DNA of 64,000 nt from Urechis unicinctus (GCA_034190875.2 CM067356.1:30653204-30717203), one strand, 5' to 3'. Numbered from the stretch's first letter, positions 23,601 through 37,730 are shown. Numbers and translations: made by a program. Notes: generated by a model from the letters alone, not told the origin.

Positions 23601-24485
23601 TAAGAACAGTTGCCTTCTATATTTGTTTATTTGCGTACCAGCTACTCTTCCAACTATGCAGTCGCTTTCAATATTCATATGCAGTCAACTAGGTTAATCG
23701 TGCTAAACTGCTTTTCTAAGTCACTGACTGGTTAGGCAACTATGGTACTTATACGATGAACTGGAGGCATACATGCTTAGAGGACAGACAGGGTAGGTAT
23801 TGTTTTTTAACAACAAACTGCATACACACATTCGAGTCAAACTGTAGAATGGTTATGATATTGTCATGGATGACAATTATTGCGAAAGCAGGTTGGATAT
23901 TAGTGTAAATGAAACCAAAGGATTGCAGTTAAATTCCGCTTACCCCTGCCCGTTAATATCGCAATAACGATGTGAGCGTTATAATAATTCAGTGGTCCAT
24001 ATCATGCCGTTAACCCAACGACTGTCCAACGCAATACAATCTGGCTTGATGGTGGGGCGAGACAATGCAAAGGCACTGAACCTTATACTAGGAAAAATTA
24101 AGTAAGGCATTCTTATTTTATATTAGATGTAAACATACCACCAGACCGTGTTTGTCCAACGTGGGGACAACAAACGACGCCCCTTATGCATCAAAATAAA
24201 CAAAACTTAATTGTCATGCCCCTCAGCAAAACGAGGGACGCAGACCGGTGACCACTTGAATATATTTCATGTGCTACAGTGTGAAAATTAATTCTGACCA
24301 GCCCTTGACGTCGGTTTACGGATGTCGATAAAGTATTGCAAATTGAGGGCATTCAAGACCATCACTTCACTATTCGTCAAATATAATTCGTCTCCAATTA
24401 TAGCTACTATTTGCTGGCATCATGAATCAACAAATAGTAAATCCATACTTCTCTTGTGCTTGAAAACCGAGATTATACTAAATAA
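20605..24485. other. No gene recognised
   Basis: Nearly 3.9 kb of AT-rich sequence. Open frames up to 111 codons (22,500-22,835, +) show no family motif. No repeat structure seen by eye. Confidence 0.5.
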
Positions 24486-24960
24486 TCAGAATGCGTTGAC
24501 CAGCATCCTTTTCCATGGGCAACCGCGCTACCTCACAGAGATTCTAACTGTAGCGAAGCCGACACGTCGACTTTGCAGTTCCATGGCGATACGATTAGTT
24601 CCGCCTCCTCTTAGTGAGGCCAAGAGACTAAACCGTTATGGTGAGCGATCCCTGTATCATTCTGGACCGAGATTGTGGAATAAGCTACCCGAACGTGTCC
24701 GCTTGATCAGCACATACGAGAGTTTCAAGAGAGCACTCACGAGGCATTTTTTTAGGAACGCTTTTAACCTGTGATATATCAAATTATATGAACGTGCAAT
24801 CGATTAATTCGCCGTAGCCTATTATTGCTGTACACTTTTATCATTTCTAGTCTTATATTGTATTATTCATTATTGTTGATTGTTATAACTTGTACAGCCT
24901 GTTGAGATGTATATGGAATGGTCTTTAAATAAATAATCATTATCATTATCATTATAGCCT
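24486..24960 (+). mobile_element. 5'-truncated LINE (CR1/L2/Jockey-like) 3' end
   Basis: The frame ending at 24,774 contains NALTSILFHGQPRYLTEIL, then RRLCSSMAIRLVPPP, YGERSLYHSGPRLWNKLP and a final SFKRALTRHFF. The order HGxxPxYL.ELL ... SFxxxxPxLWNxLPxxxR ... SFKxxLKxxLF is the hallmark of the extreme C-terminus of CR1/L2/Jockey-type reverse-transcriptase proteins. About 160 bases of 3' UTR follow, then a short tandem tail of CATTAT units (24,937-24,956) as expected for these clades. Everything upstream (endonuclease, RT core) is missing, the common outcome of incomplete target-primed reverse transcription. The open frame continues upstream to 24,322, but that part is not LINE-like. Confidence 0.88.
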
Positions 24961-26059
24961 CTATCGAATCGTTAAGCCTTATTAAACGCAAAATGAATTA
25001 TTACCTAACTTCTCCATTATTGCCTCACGATAAAATGTTTATATACGCGAGAATATTCATCGCTGACGTACCAGCGACCAAATGCTAGTCATGCACTGCC
25101 ACATACACACTACAGCGGCAGCGATGCGATTTATTGCGCGGGTTACCTACAAATCCACTTTGCTGACCAAAGTGTCTTTTGAAGTGGCGTTAATGCGGCA
25201 TTTGAGAGGAGCTTCTTGTGTAGCGGGTGGCACTAGGCTTATTTCGGAAGTGATTATCATCTAAAAGACTATCGCGGGGACAACTTTCTCTAGAGTGTTA
25301 GGGCTAGACAGGAGACAGGTGGCAGTGTTAAATTTGACAACTGCTACTGGCATTTAAGTTAGCACTGTTAATGGCACCAATACACATGCAAACCATTGAT
25401 GACGTATAAATTCAAGGAACCTTATTCGTTCTTCATCTAAGCGTTTATATCAATGGCATTCCCGATGGTCACCCTCACTTATCTTAGCATTCTTAGTCGG
25501 CACGATCAGGGAAATCTCTTTTCACTCGTCGACGGCATGTTTGCATGACCACTATTGTGTGTTCCCTGATTAGCACGCCAAGCCAAATATCCAACAATTT
25601 TTATCCAACCAAATCGTGCAAATAATCAACAAAAACTGCGCCAAATAACCAATATGCCGAAATCTGTCCAATACCCATATCATTTGCTGCAGCTGCATAC
25701 ACCTCGTTTACGAGAAGGTATTTTACTGGTACTTGAAAAGGCATCGGGTCAGGTGCGAAAACGTATGCAGCACCCGGTGAGACAACATGTAGCCGAGGAT
25801 AACAAGGTAAGGTAAGTACAGGGTTTAACTGTACACCAACACTCGTGTGTTATATGGTGCCAAGAATGGCTAATAGATAAGATTGACCTGATTATGCAGC
25901 CTCCCTCTAGGATATATGAAAATGGAGACAGAAAAGATAAATATGGAAACGATTATCCCAGGGGAAGTCGCCACAAGTCGGTTGACTAAACCAGGCCATT
26001 CTAGCCTCTCGTCTAGACGAAACCCGGGTCAAAGTGGTGTGATACTGATAAGGCCTTTG
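24961..26059. other. No gene recognised
   Basis: Non-coding; no recognisable motif. Confidence 0.5.
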
Positions 26060-26203
26060 TAAAGACCTCTCCACTCAATCACCCTGCTCACATTGTCCAC
26101 CGACACGCGTCGCAACCCTCGGCCAACAGGTTGCCCCCCATTAGTCGCCTCATACGACATACAGAATGATACAGACCTATTCTACCCCCGGACCAACAGG
26201 GGG
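26060..26203 (-). repeat. SINE-like fragment (mollusc-type module)
   Basis: On the minus strand this begins CCCCCTGTTGGTCCGGGGG, then TAGAATAGG, and reaches GTCGTATGAGGCGACTAAT about 50 bases on. The string GTCGTAAGAGGCGACTAA downstream of a GGTCCGGGTTAGAATAGG block is one I associate with abundant short repeats of gastropods and bivalves. This copy is diverged from that memory, and family membership was not checked against a library. No tRNA-type A/B boxes were confirmed. Confidence 0.4.
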
Positions 26204-26595
26204 AGACGCGGTTAGTTCTATTGTTATTATTACATTATAAAATCTGTTTATGTTTGTACAAACGATGACGACACGGCGTGCTAGTTGTTTGAAAATTATC
26301 TATTTTGGTTAGTTGATTGTCTGGTTCATGGCTATTATCTAGCTAGGTAATGCGCAGTAATTCACCCAAAATTACATGCACCGAACTAGCATGGGGGGTA
26401 ATTACTATTTCATGGATGACGAGCTGAGAATGTGAATATGGTGGTTACTTTATAGGCGAAGTGCCAGACTAACCATCTGACAACATGCGATAAGCAGTGT
26501 GGAAGGGCTGTTCCTGTCATTGGTCACGCGAGGCTAGCCATTTGATCTCTGAATGTGATAAGATAGTCAATCTGAACGACGTGGTGAATTTGATG
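26204..26595. other. No gene recognised
   Basis: Upstream flank of the hAT relic. Terminal inverted repeats of the hAT element were looked for and not found. Confidence 0.5.
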
Positions 26596-27393
26596 AGAAA
26601 TAGCGATACTAATTCAGCCACAGCAATGTCATGGCTATACTGAGGACCCTCGCACAAAATGACAAAATCCTAGCAAATCATTTAGACAACGCACACTATA
26701 ATAGTAAATACACTTCACCAGAAATCCAAAATGAATTAATTGACATTTGCGCAAGTCAGGTGAAGAAACAACGTTTGGAAGACTGTCGGTCGCGCCCCTA
26801 TAACGCCATCATGGTTGATGAAGCAACAGACAAATCGACAAAAGAACAACTGTCTTTTTGAGTGCGTTTCGTCGTCGATGGGAGTTGCGTTGTCCGAGGA
26901 TTCGAGTGTGAATCGATCAAGGGAGTCGCATCCTGGGTAATAAAATCGGTACGGTGCGCAACACTTATTGCCTTCTAAACTGGCTGACCTGCGAGATAAT
27001 AGGCTGCCGACAGTATATGCCGCCTTTGCCCCCGACCTTCCTCAAACATACGAGATATTCAAGTCGGAAATTGCTAGATGTAGAGTTAGATGGAGTATGT
27101 CAGACATTAAGGCTTCAAGACTCCAAGACACCCTTCAGCAGACGTGCAAGGATTTGTATCCTTGCATTTGTACCATGATCGGGGACCTTTCGACCATGTC
27201 ACTAACGTCGGCCACATGTGAAAGGTCATTTTGTGGAATGAAACGCATAATAAGCTATTTGCGAACAACAATGACATCTGACAGGCTGTCGTCGTTAGCA
27301 TTGATTCATGTACACAAGTACATGAACATCGATGTTGACCAAGTGATTAGCGTGTTTCCCTCAGAGAAATGCAGAAAACTAGAATTTTTCTAA
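26596..27393 (+). pseudogene. hAT transposase relic, internally deleted
   Basis: The first part (26,631-26,858) reads LANHLDNAHYNSKYTSPEIQ, ELIDICASQV and MVDEATDKSTKEQLSF. This is the N-terminal DUF4371-type region of ZMYM/FAM200-like hAT transposases. A TGA follows where the family has Cys in LSxCVR, and the frame then continues as VRFVVDG to about 26,950. The next recognisable part (26,968-27,393, another frame) holds LYPCICTMIGDLSTM, TSATCERSFCGMKRIISYLR and SDRLSSLALIHVHKYMNID, the C-terminal hAT dimerisation domain. The central catalytic region is absent: about 230 codons remain against 550-700 in intact members. So it is non-functional, from an internal deletion, a frame change and one stop. 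Confidence 0.88.
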
Positions 27394-28313
27394 ATTGACG
27401 TTCGATTAATGTTACTTTGACATTGACTCGAAACGCATTCAGATGTTGATGTCGCATGCCCCAATACCCCTCTAAAATACGGCCTACACATTACACGTCA
27501 GCATTAGCCTGGAGTCAAATAGCAGGCTACCATGGAAATGTGATGCAATATTGTGTAATGTTTAACGCATCAATTCTGTGTATCATTAGGACTCCACATG
27601 CAACCATGTATCCAGAAACTAGCGCGACAGAGACCCATTTAGCTAAACCTAAGTATGAGACATGGTAGAGCGTACGGCAAATGTTACCCAGTGGCAATAT
27701 GCTTATTCGTGTGATTTGAATGCCAGTACAGCCTACAATATATATGAGTTACCTATAACACGACTGTGCTCGGCTTCATGACGGGTTTATACGAAACCAT
27801 AGTCAACGAGTGAATGCTGTGGGTGTCAACAAAGCAATGGCATCAGGTAATCTACGCATCAGTCCATGCAAGCAGCTCGTGTTGTGCTGGTCGGCCTGTT
27901 GGCGCCGTCATATCATGCAATGAACGCTTCAATGATGTGGCGTCTACAAAATACAGCACATTCATTAAATGACTGATCAGCAGCCATATGAAACCCGTAA
28001 GTCTATTGTGTCGTTTGAATTACCAATCAGACTTTATTCCTCGGTAAGAGTCATTTTATTTAAAGTTGCTTGAATACCAGCCGCCATAGAATACCATTGA
28101 GACTTGTCCTATTTTCAATGCAAGCGCCATATGTTGCTGACATATGCAGATGTCTGTCATTTGGATTAACAGTTGAGTAAGAGTATCCTCAAAGAGCCTC
28201 ATTCCCAACATACGAGACGATAATTTAATCAAACATGAAAAGGAAGTGACATAAGACGCTTGATTGTCATTAGCATACCACAGATGCTTCCGCTAATGTT
28301 AAATAACGGATCG
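27394..28313. other. No gene recognised
   Basis: Flank of the hAT relic; no end repeats or genes seen. Confidence 0.5.
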
Positions 28314-28400
28314 AAATTTGGTAATACCGGGTGCTTGGGTGCAATTATCTACCAATATGGAAGCAACGGTGGACACAGTGAACGCCAGCCTGTGATATAC
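28314..28400 (+). repeat. Local direct duplication, copy 1
   Basis: Shares TAATACCG(G/A)GTGCTTGG, then AGCAACGG, and GCCAGCC(T/A)GTGATATA with 29,021-29,142. The copies differ by an internal indel of about 30 bases. Confidence 0.7.
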
Positions 28401-29020
28401 GAACAGCATCCACATCGCCACTTAAACCTCGCGCGTCAATTACAGTACGTAGCATCATGTTTTAGGCAGTGCATGCGACCTTGATTAACAAATGGTGAAA
28501 TGGCTACACTTGCCCAACGTGTCCTATCCTGTTGTGTACAGTATATAACATGCATGTGGCATTGTTGCGACCACAAAGAGCAGCAATGTAAAGAGCTCTG
28601 TTGTCTCGACAGAACGCCCCGCGGTCGTCCATACAACATTTTCAATACATGCCTTGTCGTACAAATACAGCTAGAAACATTTAAGTCTGAAATTTGAGCA
28701 GCATGATATTCGTAGCGTTTAGACTCATTGACAGATATAGCTAAAGCAATTAACGGTTCCTGCTCTCTTTTATTGATCATTATGTTCAACTGCACTAATG
28801 TCATGTAAAAGCTAGCGCTGTGGTTAATATTTTGTACGTACAAGAACCACCAACATGCGTTTTATTCCTTCTCATTTCCGCCACGAGCCAGAGAACGAGA
28901 TAGAATATGTCGATTGATTGGCATTGACATGGTTTGAGACTTATCATGATTGCGTAAAATTTTATTGATCCAATATTCCAGGTACGATAGTACATGCTGT
29001 TTAATAGAAAATATTTAATA
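28401..29020. other. No gene recognised
   Basis: Between the two copies of the local duplication. Open frames on both strands overlap one another and lack motifs. Confidence 0.5.
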
Positions 29021-29142
29021 ATTTAATAATACCGAGTGCTTGGTGGCAATGACAAACATGTAATTAAGGCCGCTACATCTAGCCATTTACGCACCGTCGA
29101 AGGTTAGCAACGGCGAACGCAATGAACCCCAGCCAGTGATAT
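29021..29142 (+). repeat. Local direct duplication, copy 2
   Basis: Diverged copy of 28,314-28,400, about 700 bases downstream. Confidence 0.7.
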
Positions 29143-30004
29143 ATGGTGGCAATTGACAGTTCACTGATAAGAGCAAATGCACATCTGGAACTGCGCCATT
29201 AATTATATCTCGGCTCCTACCTGTCGCGACAATCCGATATCAGGATTCCGAATAAACACTACGCCATTACCAAAGTATGTAATCATAACCATCAAATACC
29301 TGTCTACAGCCTTACCCCGGTATTTTGCTAATAAGAGCCAAAATGGAATAAGGGTCGATATCTTTATTTTAATGCTTAAGGAACGATATACATATAGGGC
29401 CAGATTAAATAGAATTTGGGTTAAGTATTATTATTCTAAATGATCCAAAATGTTGTTTTGCAACGAATTTGACTGTTTAAGCCTAATTAAGTGCTTGATG
29501 ACCTATAACGGACATCCAAATTATTTTCCTTGTATGCAATGATTTCTTGCACCACATTCATAGGGCTCTTGTCAGTGCCTCTAAATAATTGCATCTTGGT
29601 TACACGTTTCGCATTTCTGACAAGCATAATCAGTCCCTGCATTGATTAGCGCTTGCACCAACAGCAACAGTGCTATTGTCCCGTTTCATTATGGTAATAC
29701 CATTGTCTTGTACATGCCGATCTCCATCACAGATACCTCGCACGTGCAAGAGCCGCTAGCATTGGATGCAGACGATAATGGCATTTCGTAGTTAATGATA
29801 CATGCAGTCAATTCTCTCGCGCGTGTATAACGTAAAGTCGGCTCATGTACCAAGTAGACGCTATGGAATGTATCTTCGAGGCTTCCAATCCAAATATATT
29901 GCTTGATATAATCATTTCACTAGCAATATCTCTGTCCGTGGACGTGTGAGCTAATATTGCTGCTGGCAACTCCGACTCAGTCATATGATTGTGCTATAAA
30001 ATTA
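29143..30004. other. No gene recognised
   Basis: Non-coding; nothing seen. Confidence 0.5.
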
Positions 30005-30206
30005 GACCGGTTATACTACAATATCGAGCGGTGCAATAGCTCGAGGTAAAGGTAACAGTTGCGGCATCATATCATCTTTGTACATACCGCTGATGATTAT
30101 CATTCGACCGGTTATACTACAATATCGAGCGGTGCAATAGCTCGAGGTAAAGGTAACAGTTGCGGCATCATATCATCTTTGTACATACCGCTGATGATTA
30201 TCATTC
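30005..30206 (+). repeat. Exact tandem duplication of 101 bp
   Basis: Two adjacent units, 30,005-30,105 and 30,106-30,206. Each begins GACCGGTTATACTAC and ends GATGATTATCATTC. I see no difference between them, so the event is very recent or is an assembly artefact next to the large (TA)n array. Confidence 0.95.
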
Positions 30207-30277
30207 GCCGTGACTTGAGTAAGAACAGACGACTTATTTCTTTGGCACGTAATGTCTGTCAAATATTGTGCAATCAT

Positions 30278-30540
30278 ATTATTAATATATACATATATAT
30301 ATAATATCGTCATATATATATCATCATTTATATTTGTCATATATACATATATATAAATATATATGATTGTAAATTTATATAAATGTATATTTATATACAT
30401 ATATATATTTACATATATATTTTTATGCATATGAATATTTAAGTTTATATTTATTTATAGATATGTATATATAGGTAAAGATAAATATACATATATATGT
30501 AAAGATGTATATACATATAAGCATACATATAAACATATAT

Positions 30541-30621
<81 letters not shown>

Positions 30622-30651
30622 TATATATAGATAAATATACATATATATATA

Positions 30652-30697
<46 letters not shown>

Positions 30698-30738
30698 CTA
30701 TATATATATTATATGCGCGCGCGCGTGTGTGTGTGTGC
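30278..30738. repeat. (TA)n-rich microsatellite ending in (CG)n(TG)n
   Basis: About 435 bases of interrupted TA/TATG/GATA repeats, closed by an alternating purine-pyrimidine block GCGCGCGCGCGTGTGTGTGT (30,715-30,738) that could adopt Z-DNA. Apparent open frames rich in Tyr and Ile here are repeat artefacts. Confidence 0.95.
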
Positions 30739-30934
30739 TTGTGTATAACAGAACCAATCATCACTAACTGCTTATATCTACCATTGTATAACCGACGTTA
30801 TCATCTGCTCATCTCCAATGTATTAAAGCGCAGGACACAAGACAGGGCTGTGTCTGATACTTGTTGTCACCATTTACAAAGGGTAATCCGTTCGCTCGTT
30901 TGCAGGAAGCAGCAACTCTCTTTAGATATAAATA

Positions 30935-31165
<231 letters not shown>

Positions 31166-33429
31166 TTTTGATCTTCACCACCCTAATGTATCGTTCTTTT
31201 AGTTTTATTATTTTATTTTATTTTAGTTTTGTATGAGTGGTCATATTTGTAGATAATATGATTACCGTCTACCTTTAGCAAGTCCAGCGTCAGTAGCAAA
31301 GAAGTTGAGGCGCTGATCCAATGTTTGAAGAGTCAGGTATATTATCTGTTGCTTTATTATTCAATTGGCCCATTAACGCTGGAGAAAAAACATGTGTTTC
31401 GTAATGCCATTGTTTTGTATAACGCTGAGGGATTAACGAAATGCTTATTGCTGATAAGCATGTTTGGGGGACTAATGCGTGAACCTCCTACTTAGCATAC
31501 GCCCACTGAGCACGGTTAATAATGTGCGGTCCATATAATGTCTTAATGTGTAACAGTCATTACTTTATCAAGATAAGAACTGGCAGTGGATTAAATCGAC
31601 ACGTAAACCAACCCAATTGGCACATGTGTCTAACATATGCTTAAAACCATGTGGGAAACATTCAACGCCCCATAGAAATGCCCTCTACAATTGACAAGCT
31701 TGCTAGTCAGAAACACGGAATTAGCTGAATGACCCTCTTAGCATTGTCACTATGCCCTGGCGGAAGCTATACTACAGCTGCTGTATGATCGCTTATTACG
31801 ATTCCTTTAATCGATAGCTGCAGCACATAATGGTCGAAACCACAGGAACCGTCCATCAACGTGAGCATCAGAACGGCGGCGGGGCATGAAAGGCCAGCTT
31901 AACACACTGGCAATATACACTGAGTCACATAACCATACCTAGCACCATGACACGTATAAGTCATATATCCATCAAACCTTCATGTCGTTCCCTTTACGTT
32001 GGCGGTAATATGTAAGTCCACAAACAGTGCCAGCAACAGAGCATGTGGATTCATCAAAATTCTGCGGGAGATATATCAATTTAGCCACTAAGTTAGGCAC
32101 CGATGATACATGGCTAAGATAATGGAAGCACTTATTGTGTTTGCAGTTACGCAACTCGTCTAAACTTCGAAACAAGTGGTATTAAACCACAGATGTGAAC
32201 GCTTTTGTATTGGATATCTGTGCTACATTCGTCGCCGATTATTTTCACCATATATTTATTTGACTGTCGGTAAAACTCATTTCTCGCGTATTGCAGACTC
32301 TTTTGATGGTAAGCGATGTTAGCTCGACACACTCTGCAGCACAGCAGAATTTATTGTTCCGTCAAATCCTTATTCACAAGATGCATGACAAGCAATAAGA
32401 TGTGACTTCCAAATATTCCATGCCCTGTTGTGTTTGCGGAAGAAACATCATGCAAGGTTGAACTAGGGACTTTTAAAAACATTTTCTAAATGACAGTCCT
32501 CATGCACTGTGCCCATCGAAAGTTATCTGATGCAAAATATTGAGGCATTCAGGTGATGCATTTGCTGCTGCTACTGCTGCTGGTGTTGCTGCTGATGGAC
32601 ATGTTGGTGATGACCATAATGATGATGGTGTTTGTTATTATTATGACGAAAATACGGTGCACACCTCAAACACCCTTAGTTGAATATAAAAATTTTAAGC
32701 CCTATCAGCATTGAATTCTAGCAAGAGCTGCCTTGGTTGCTTTCATATGCTTTCATATGAATCACTCAATTGCTGATTGTCACCAACAAACTTCGACAAG
32801 CAGACCTTAATAGGTAAACTGCAAATCCAATGCAGCATGTTACGCATCCTACCACACTCGGATGGTAGGATTGTTATAGCAAACGATCACCATGTAATAA
32901 CGCATAGAACATGGCTTTCTTCCTCAAAGGCCCTACTTATAGCGGGTGTGGTGAAGCTAATAGAAAGTGTCATGAGCGCTTGTACATAAGCAGCGAACCC
33001 TTATCTCAATCTGCGGCGACATCGAAACAACTATACTTCGAAGGCCAAAGAAGCTTATCAAGAGCCGGTTTGGTCTCACGCGGCGTTGTTCCCTAAATTT
33101 ACTGAATTTATTCAAGATACATAGATCTGAACACAGCAACGTAACATTCATATATAATAAAGTCGTTATCTTGCTGAAATAACGAGAGCTTAAGACATAT
33201 TCTGAACTGCGATCGATTAACCATTCCGAGTGGGCAAATGCTCTGTCAAAAGTAGAGGTATTTCATGCAGACGAGGCTTTAATTATACGTCCAATAACTA
33301 TTTGATAAAGCTCTAACATTAACTTTTCCAATTCCTGAAACCACACTGGTGATTTGTCGACCTTAATGTTGAGTTTTGAGTCGCATTTAATATCGCGATC
33401 TTAGTTTGGATGTGTGTAATCTGATTACT
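31166..33429. other. No gene recognised
   Basis: Non-coding. Includes an imperfect TGC trinucleotide run (about 32,562-32,595) with a neighbouring GATGATGG stretch, and the hairpin at 32,846-32,871. A + frame at 32,911-33,096 has no recognised motif. Confidence 0.5.
32846..32871. other. Perfect 9-bp hairpin
   Basis: ATCCTACCA, CACTCGGA, TGGTAGGAT. Function unknown. Confidence 0.75.
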
Positions 33430-33578
33430 TACATGCTGACAGCATTCTGGTACCGATTTGCTGGCAATAATCCGTTTCACAGCATGTTAACATCACACTG
33501 GCACCCGGCATGCTGGCAACACTTTGGTTCCCAGCATGTTAACAGCGCTCTGGCTCCCGGCATGCTGATAATATACCG
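33430..33578 (+). repeat. 26-bp minisatellite with alternating (52-bp) units
   Basis: Five full 26-bp units plus a 19-bp partial, starting at 33,430, 33,456, 33,482, 33,508, 33,534 and 33,560. The odd units read like GCATGTTAACA...CTGGC(A/T)CCCG. The even units read like GCATGCTGGCAA...TTGGTTCCCA. Neighbours differ more than next-neighbours, so the real amplified unit is a 52-bp dimer. Confidence 0.9.
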
Positions 33579-36299
33579 ATTAAATTCGTGCATACGCAAT
33601 GCGTATTGAATATCACATCAGGACAATAACATGGGGTGCAAACTTTGTTAAAACAAAATGGCATCGGGATGGTTTATGCATGGAAATTGGTTGAGCAGCC
33701 AACATTAAATTTTTGAATGCCTATTTTAGTCACACATTGGCAAGCCGGCATAGTTGTTGCGGTTTGCAATTTTGATCGTATAAATGATGGATGGTATTGC
33801 ATATAATGCTTTCTGAATTGATGATTACCCTTTTACTGACTTTAAGATCTACAGGGAACACCACATAATGGACAGTTTGGTCTCCCTTTTCCGGACAATA
33901 CCACTCTGTAGTCTTGTTATGCACCTTTTGCTGTGGTAAATTAACAGCCACCATTACCGATGTAACTGCTAACTGTCTAGTCAATATCAACTGACAGACT
34001 GCGAAGCCATTTCAAACCCGGAAAGCACGATAAGGTTAAATCCCTGCCCTTAATGAACACGTGTGTTCCTAGTTCGACACTAATGGAACGAGCGTTTTCT
34101 CTCAGGCGCAATTGATTCCAAAATGATTATTCTGAAGAGTGATCAGCATTGCACATCGTCATCAATGATTCAGAAAAATTGGGCGTGCTGCCATGTGGCT
34201 GGTGTGTCATATTAAAACATGTATCTCGGTTTTATTCTGATTAACATTAACATATTTTCTTCTAGGATCATGTGTTGCCTTGTGACACAAACCTCTTCAT
34301 CGTTTACAAATGAGCACGATTAATCGCAATAAGCCCTAGTTGAACGACAGCAGGCATCTCGCAGATAATGTTTTGCTAATATTACTGTTTACTGTCTAAT
34401 ATCTCTCCTTCTGCAATAAGCGTTAACCACACTCAGTAATCAAGTAAGTAAGGCAAATATGGCTTTCGTAATGAGGTATGTCAATCAAACAGATTCGTGC
34501 TCACGAAATATCACCTGGTATTAGACAATCAATTGACCCCATAGGGATCACATTGGATTGTGTATTGATTTTGTTTACCAGATGCTAGACAATATTATTG
34601 ACTATTGATATACACAGCGAAAACAATAGTCTCTATTTCAGGTCGATTGATTCAATATTTGTGTCGGATCAACTATCGTGTTCCTAAGTATTTTACCCAC
34701 CACATCTTCCAAGCATCACGGGAATCATATAGCTGTGCAAATTTGACACTCCAGCTGACCGACCGAAGCAATTTATATCCCCGACTTACTGATTTTTATT
34801 AATCCTTCAATCAGTCAATCTATAAGATAAGCGACGCCGTCGACTTGCTAGTAACTATTGTAAATGAAGATTCTTCCTCGTTGCGTCGTCTACGATTCAT
34901 AATGATACCTGATAGCTAACGATGGTGACTAACGTCGAGGGATTAGCCCCACGAGATGACACTACAACCAAAGAAATGTCATAACTCCCCCAAGACAATT
35001 GAGCTATCTCACGATACTTGCTCTATTTTACTGTATAGATAACTCATATATTTCTCTTATGGGAAGTCAAACACGTCTTCAACCACAGGGGTGATATTGA
35101 GGTAATATGGGCGGTGTCTACATATTTAGCGTATAGGAAATGGAATTTTGTCTCTTTTCTGATTGAAAATATACCATAAATTACAGAGCTAACAACCGTT
35201 CATATATGACTTTAAGACTATCGATTCTTCACAACCATCCTAGCCCATAGTGATATTCATGATGCCGTAAAGGTCCTGCATAGTGCTCTGTTGCGGATTG
35301 GAGTACTTTGATGCTGGACAGCATAGTACATGATCCTAAGAAATGAGCATCGCTTATAGAAAATCAGTTGTGCTAGTTTGTGATACACCGCATTCACAGA
35401 CTTATTCAATACCTAGTCAAAGGTAAAGCGGCCATTGTGGTCGAGATAAAAGGGTAAAAAAATATGGATACTTCTTACGAAAGGTGTTAAATGTCCTGTA
35501 AAGTAATTTATTTCGTGCTAGGACTGATTCATTGCTTTCATGATATCAAGTTGTAGTCATCAACACATTTAATGCTAAGGCATCTGCAGCTTTATTCATG
35601 GCACAAGAAAAGGAAATATACAAATAGACATCTTTGAATTGTTGTGAATCAAGTTATTGCTTCAGTAAGATATATTTCTCCTTAACTTACCACTCATAAA
35701 TGCAAACGAAGGTAACCATTTATAGGGAGTCGTATATACAATGGCCAAATCAATGGCACACCTTACCTTTGAGATAATATAACAACTTTAACTGACTGAG
35801 AAGTTTCCTGTGAATCGCATAATATCGGCAAACTACTCACTGCTGCCATGGTTGTCAAGGTCTCAAGCGATTGCTGCTGCCAAGGTAATGTTTTACCAAT
35901 GAATGAGAATGTTATCAATGAAATCCTGCTATACTGAAAGCCAATAAATCGAATAGTGATATTTTTAATTCGTATCAAATGTTACTACATGCTTACCCCA
36001 GAACGCATAAGGGGCTCAATGTGGTAATTGGATAGACTCAGTCAAAAAATGTTGCATTACTTTATAAGCAAGCTCACGAAATTAAAATCTCTGACACGCC
36101 TGAGTTCCAATATTGCATTCCTAATGGATGGAGCTGTTTATCTCCGTTTCTGGTTATGACATGAATCTGCCAACAATTCAGCTTGGACGTCAAACCAATT
36201 ATGCAATAAAAGCAGATTTTAAAAGAATACTTTGAAGCATGTTACTTGATATCCTGCGATGTGTTATATGTGTTAAAAGGCGTGCAACAGCTGATGTTT
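33579..36299. other. No gene recognised
   Basis: 2.7 kb of AT-rich sequence with no motif or repeat that I could identify. Confidence 0.5.
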
Positions 36300-37304
<1,005 letters not shown>

Positions 37305-37478
37305 GTCATATAGATATAAATATACATATATATATTTCATGTATATATAAGTTTATATTTATATACATATATGTGTATATATATACTTATACATACATAT
37401 ATATATATTAATACATATATATATTATGTATGTATATATATAGAGATATAGATATATAGATAGATATATATATAAATA

Positions 37479-37511
<33 letters not shown>

Positions 37512-37699
37512 CTATATATAGAAATATATCTCAAATATGTCTAGATATATAGATATATAGATATATATAATATCTCTATATAGATATATCTCTCTAGGAT
37601 AGATATATATATCTCTATCTCTCTATATATATCTATATATCTATCTATCTCTCTCTATATATCTCTATCTATCTATCTATCTATCTCTCTATATATATA

Positions 37700-37730
<31 letters not shown>

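Noticed and set aside
24322..24485. Extension of the LINE protein upstream
   Set aside because: The frame is open, but its residues do not resemble reverse transcriptase. The recognisable LINE part starts at about 24,486.
32562..32595. Possible poly-Gln or poly-Leu coding repeat
   Set aside because: Imperfect trinucleotide run with stops nearby in the Gln frame; no surrounding coding sequence.
33430..33578. CRISPR-like array
   Set aside because: Units are contiguous without spacers, in eukaryotic DNA; this is a minisatellite.
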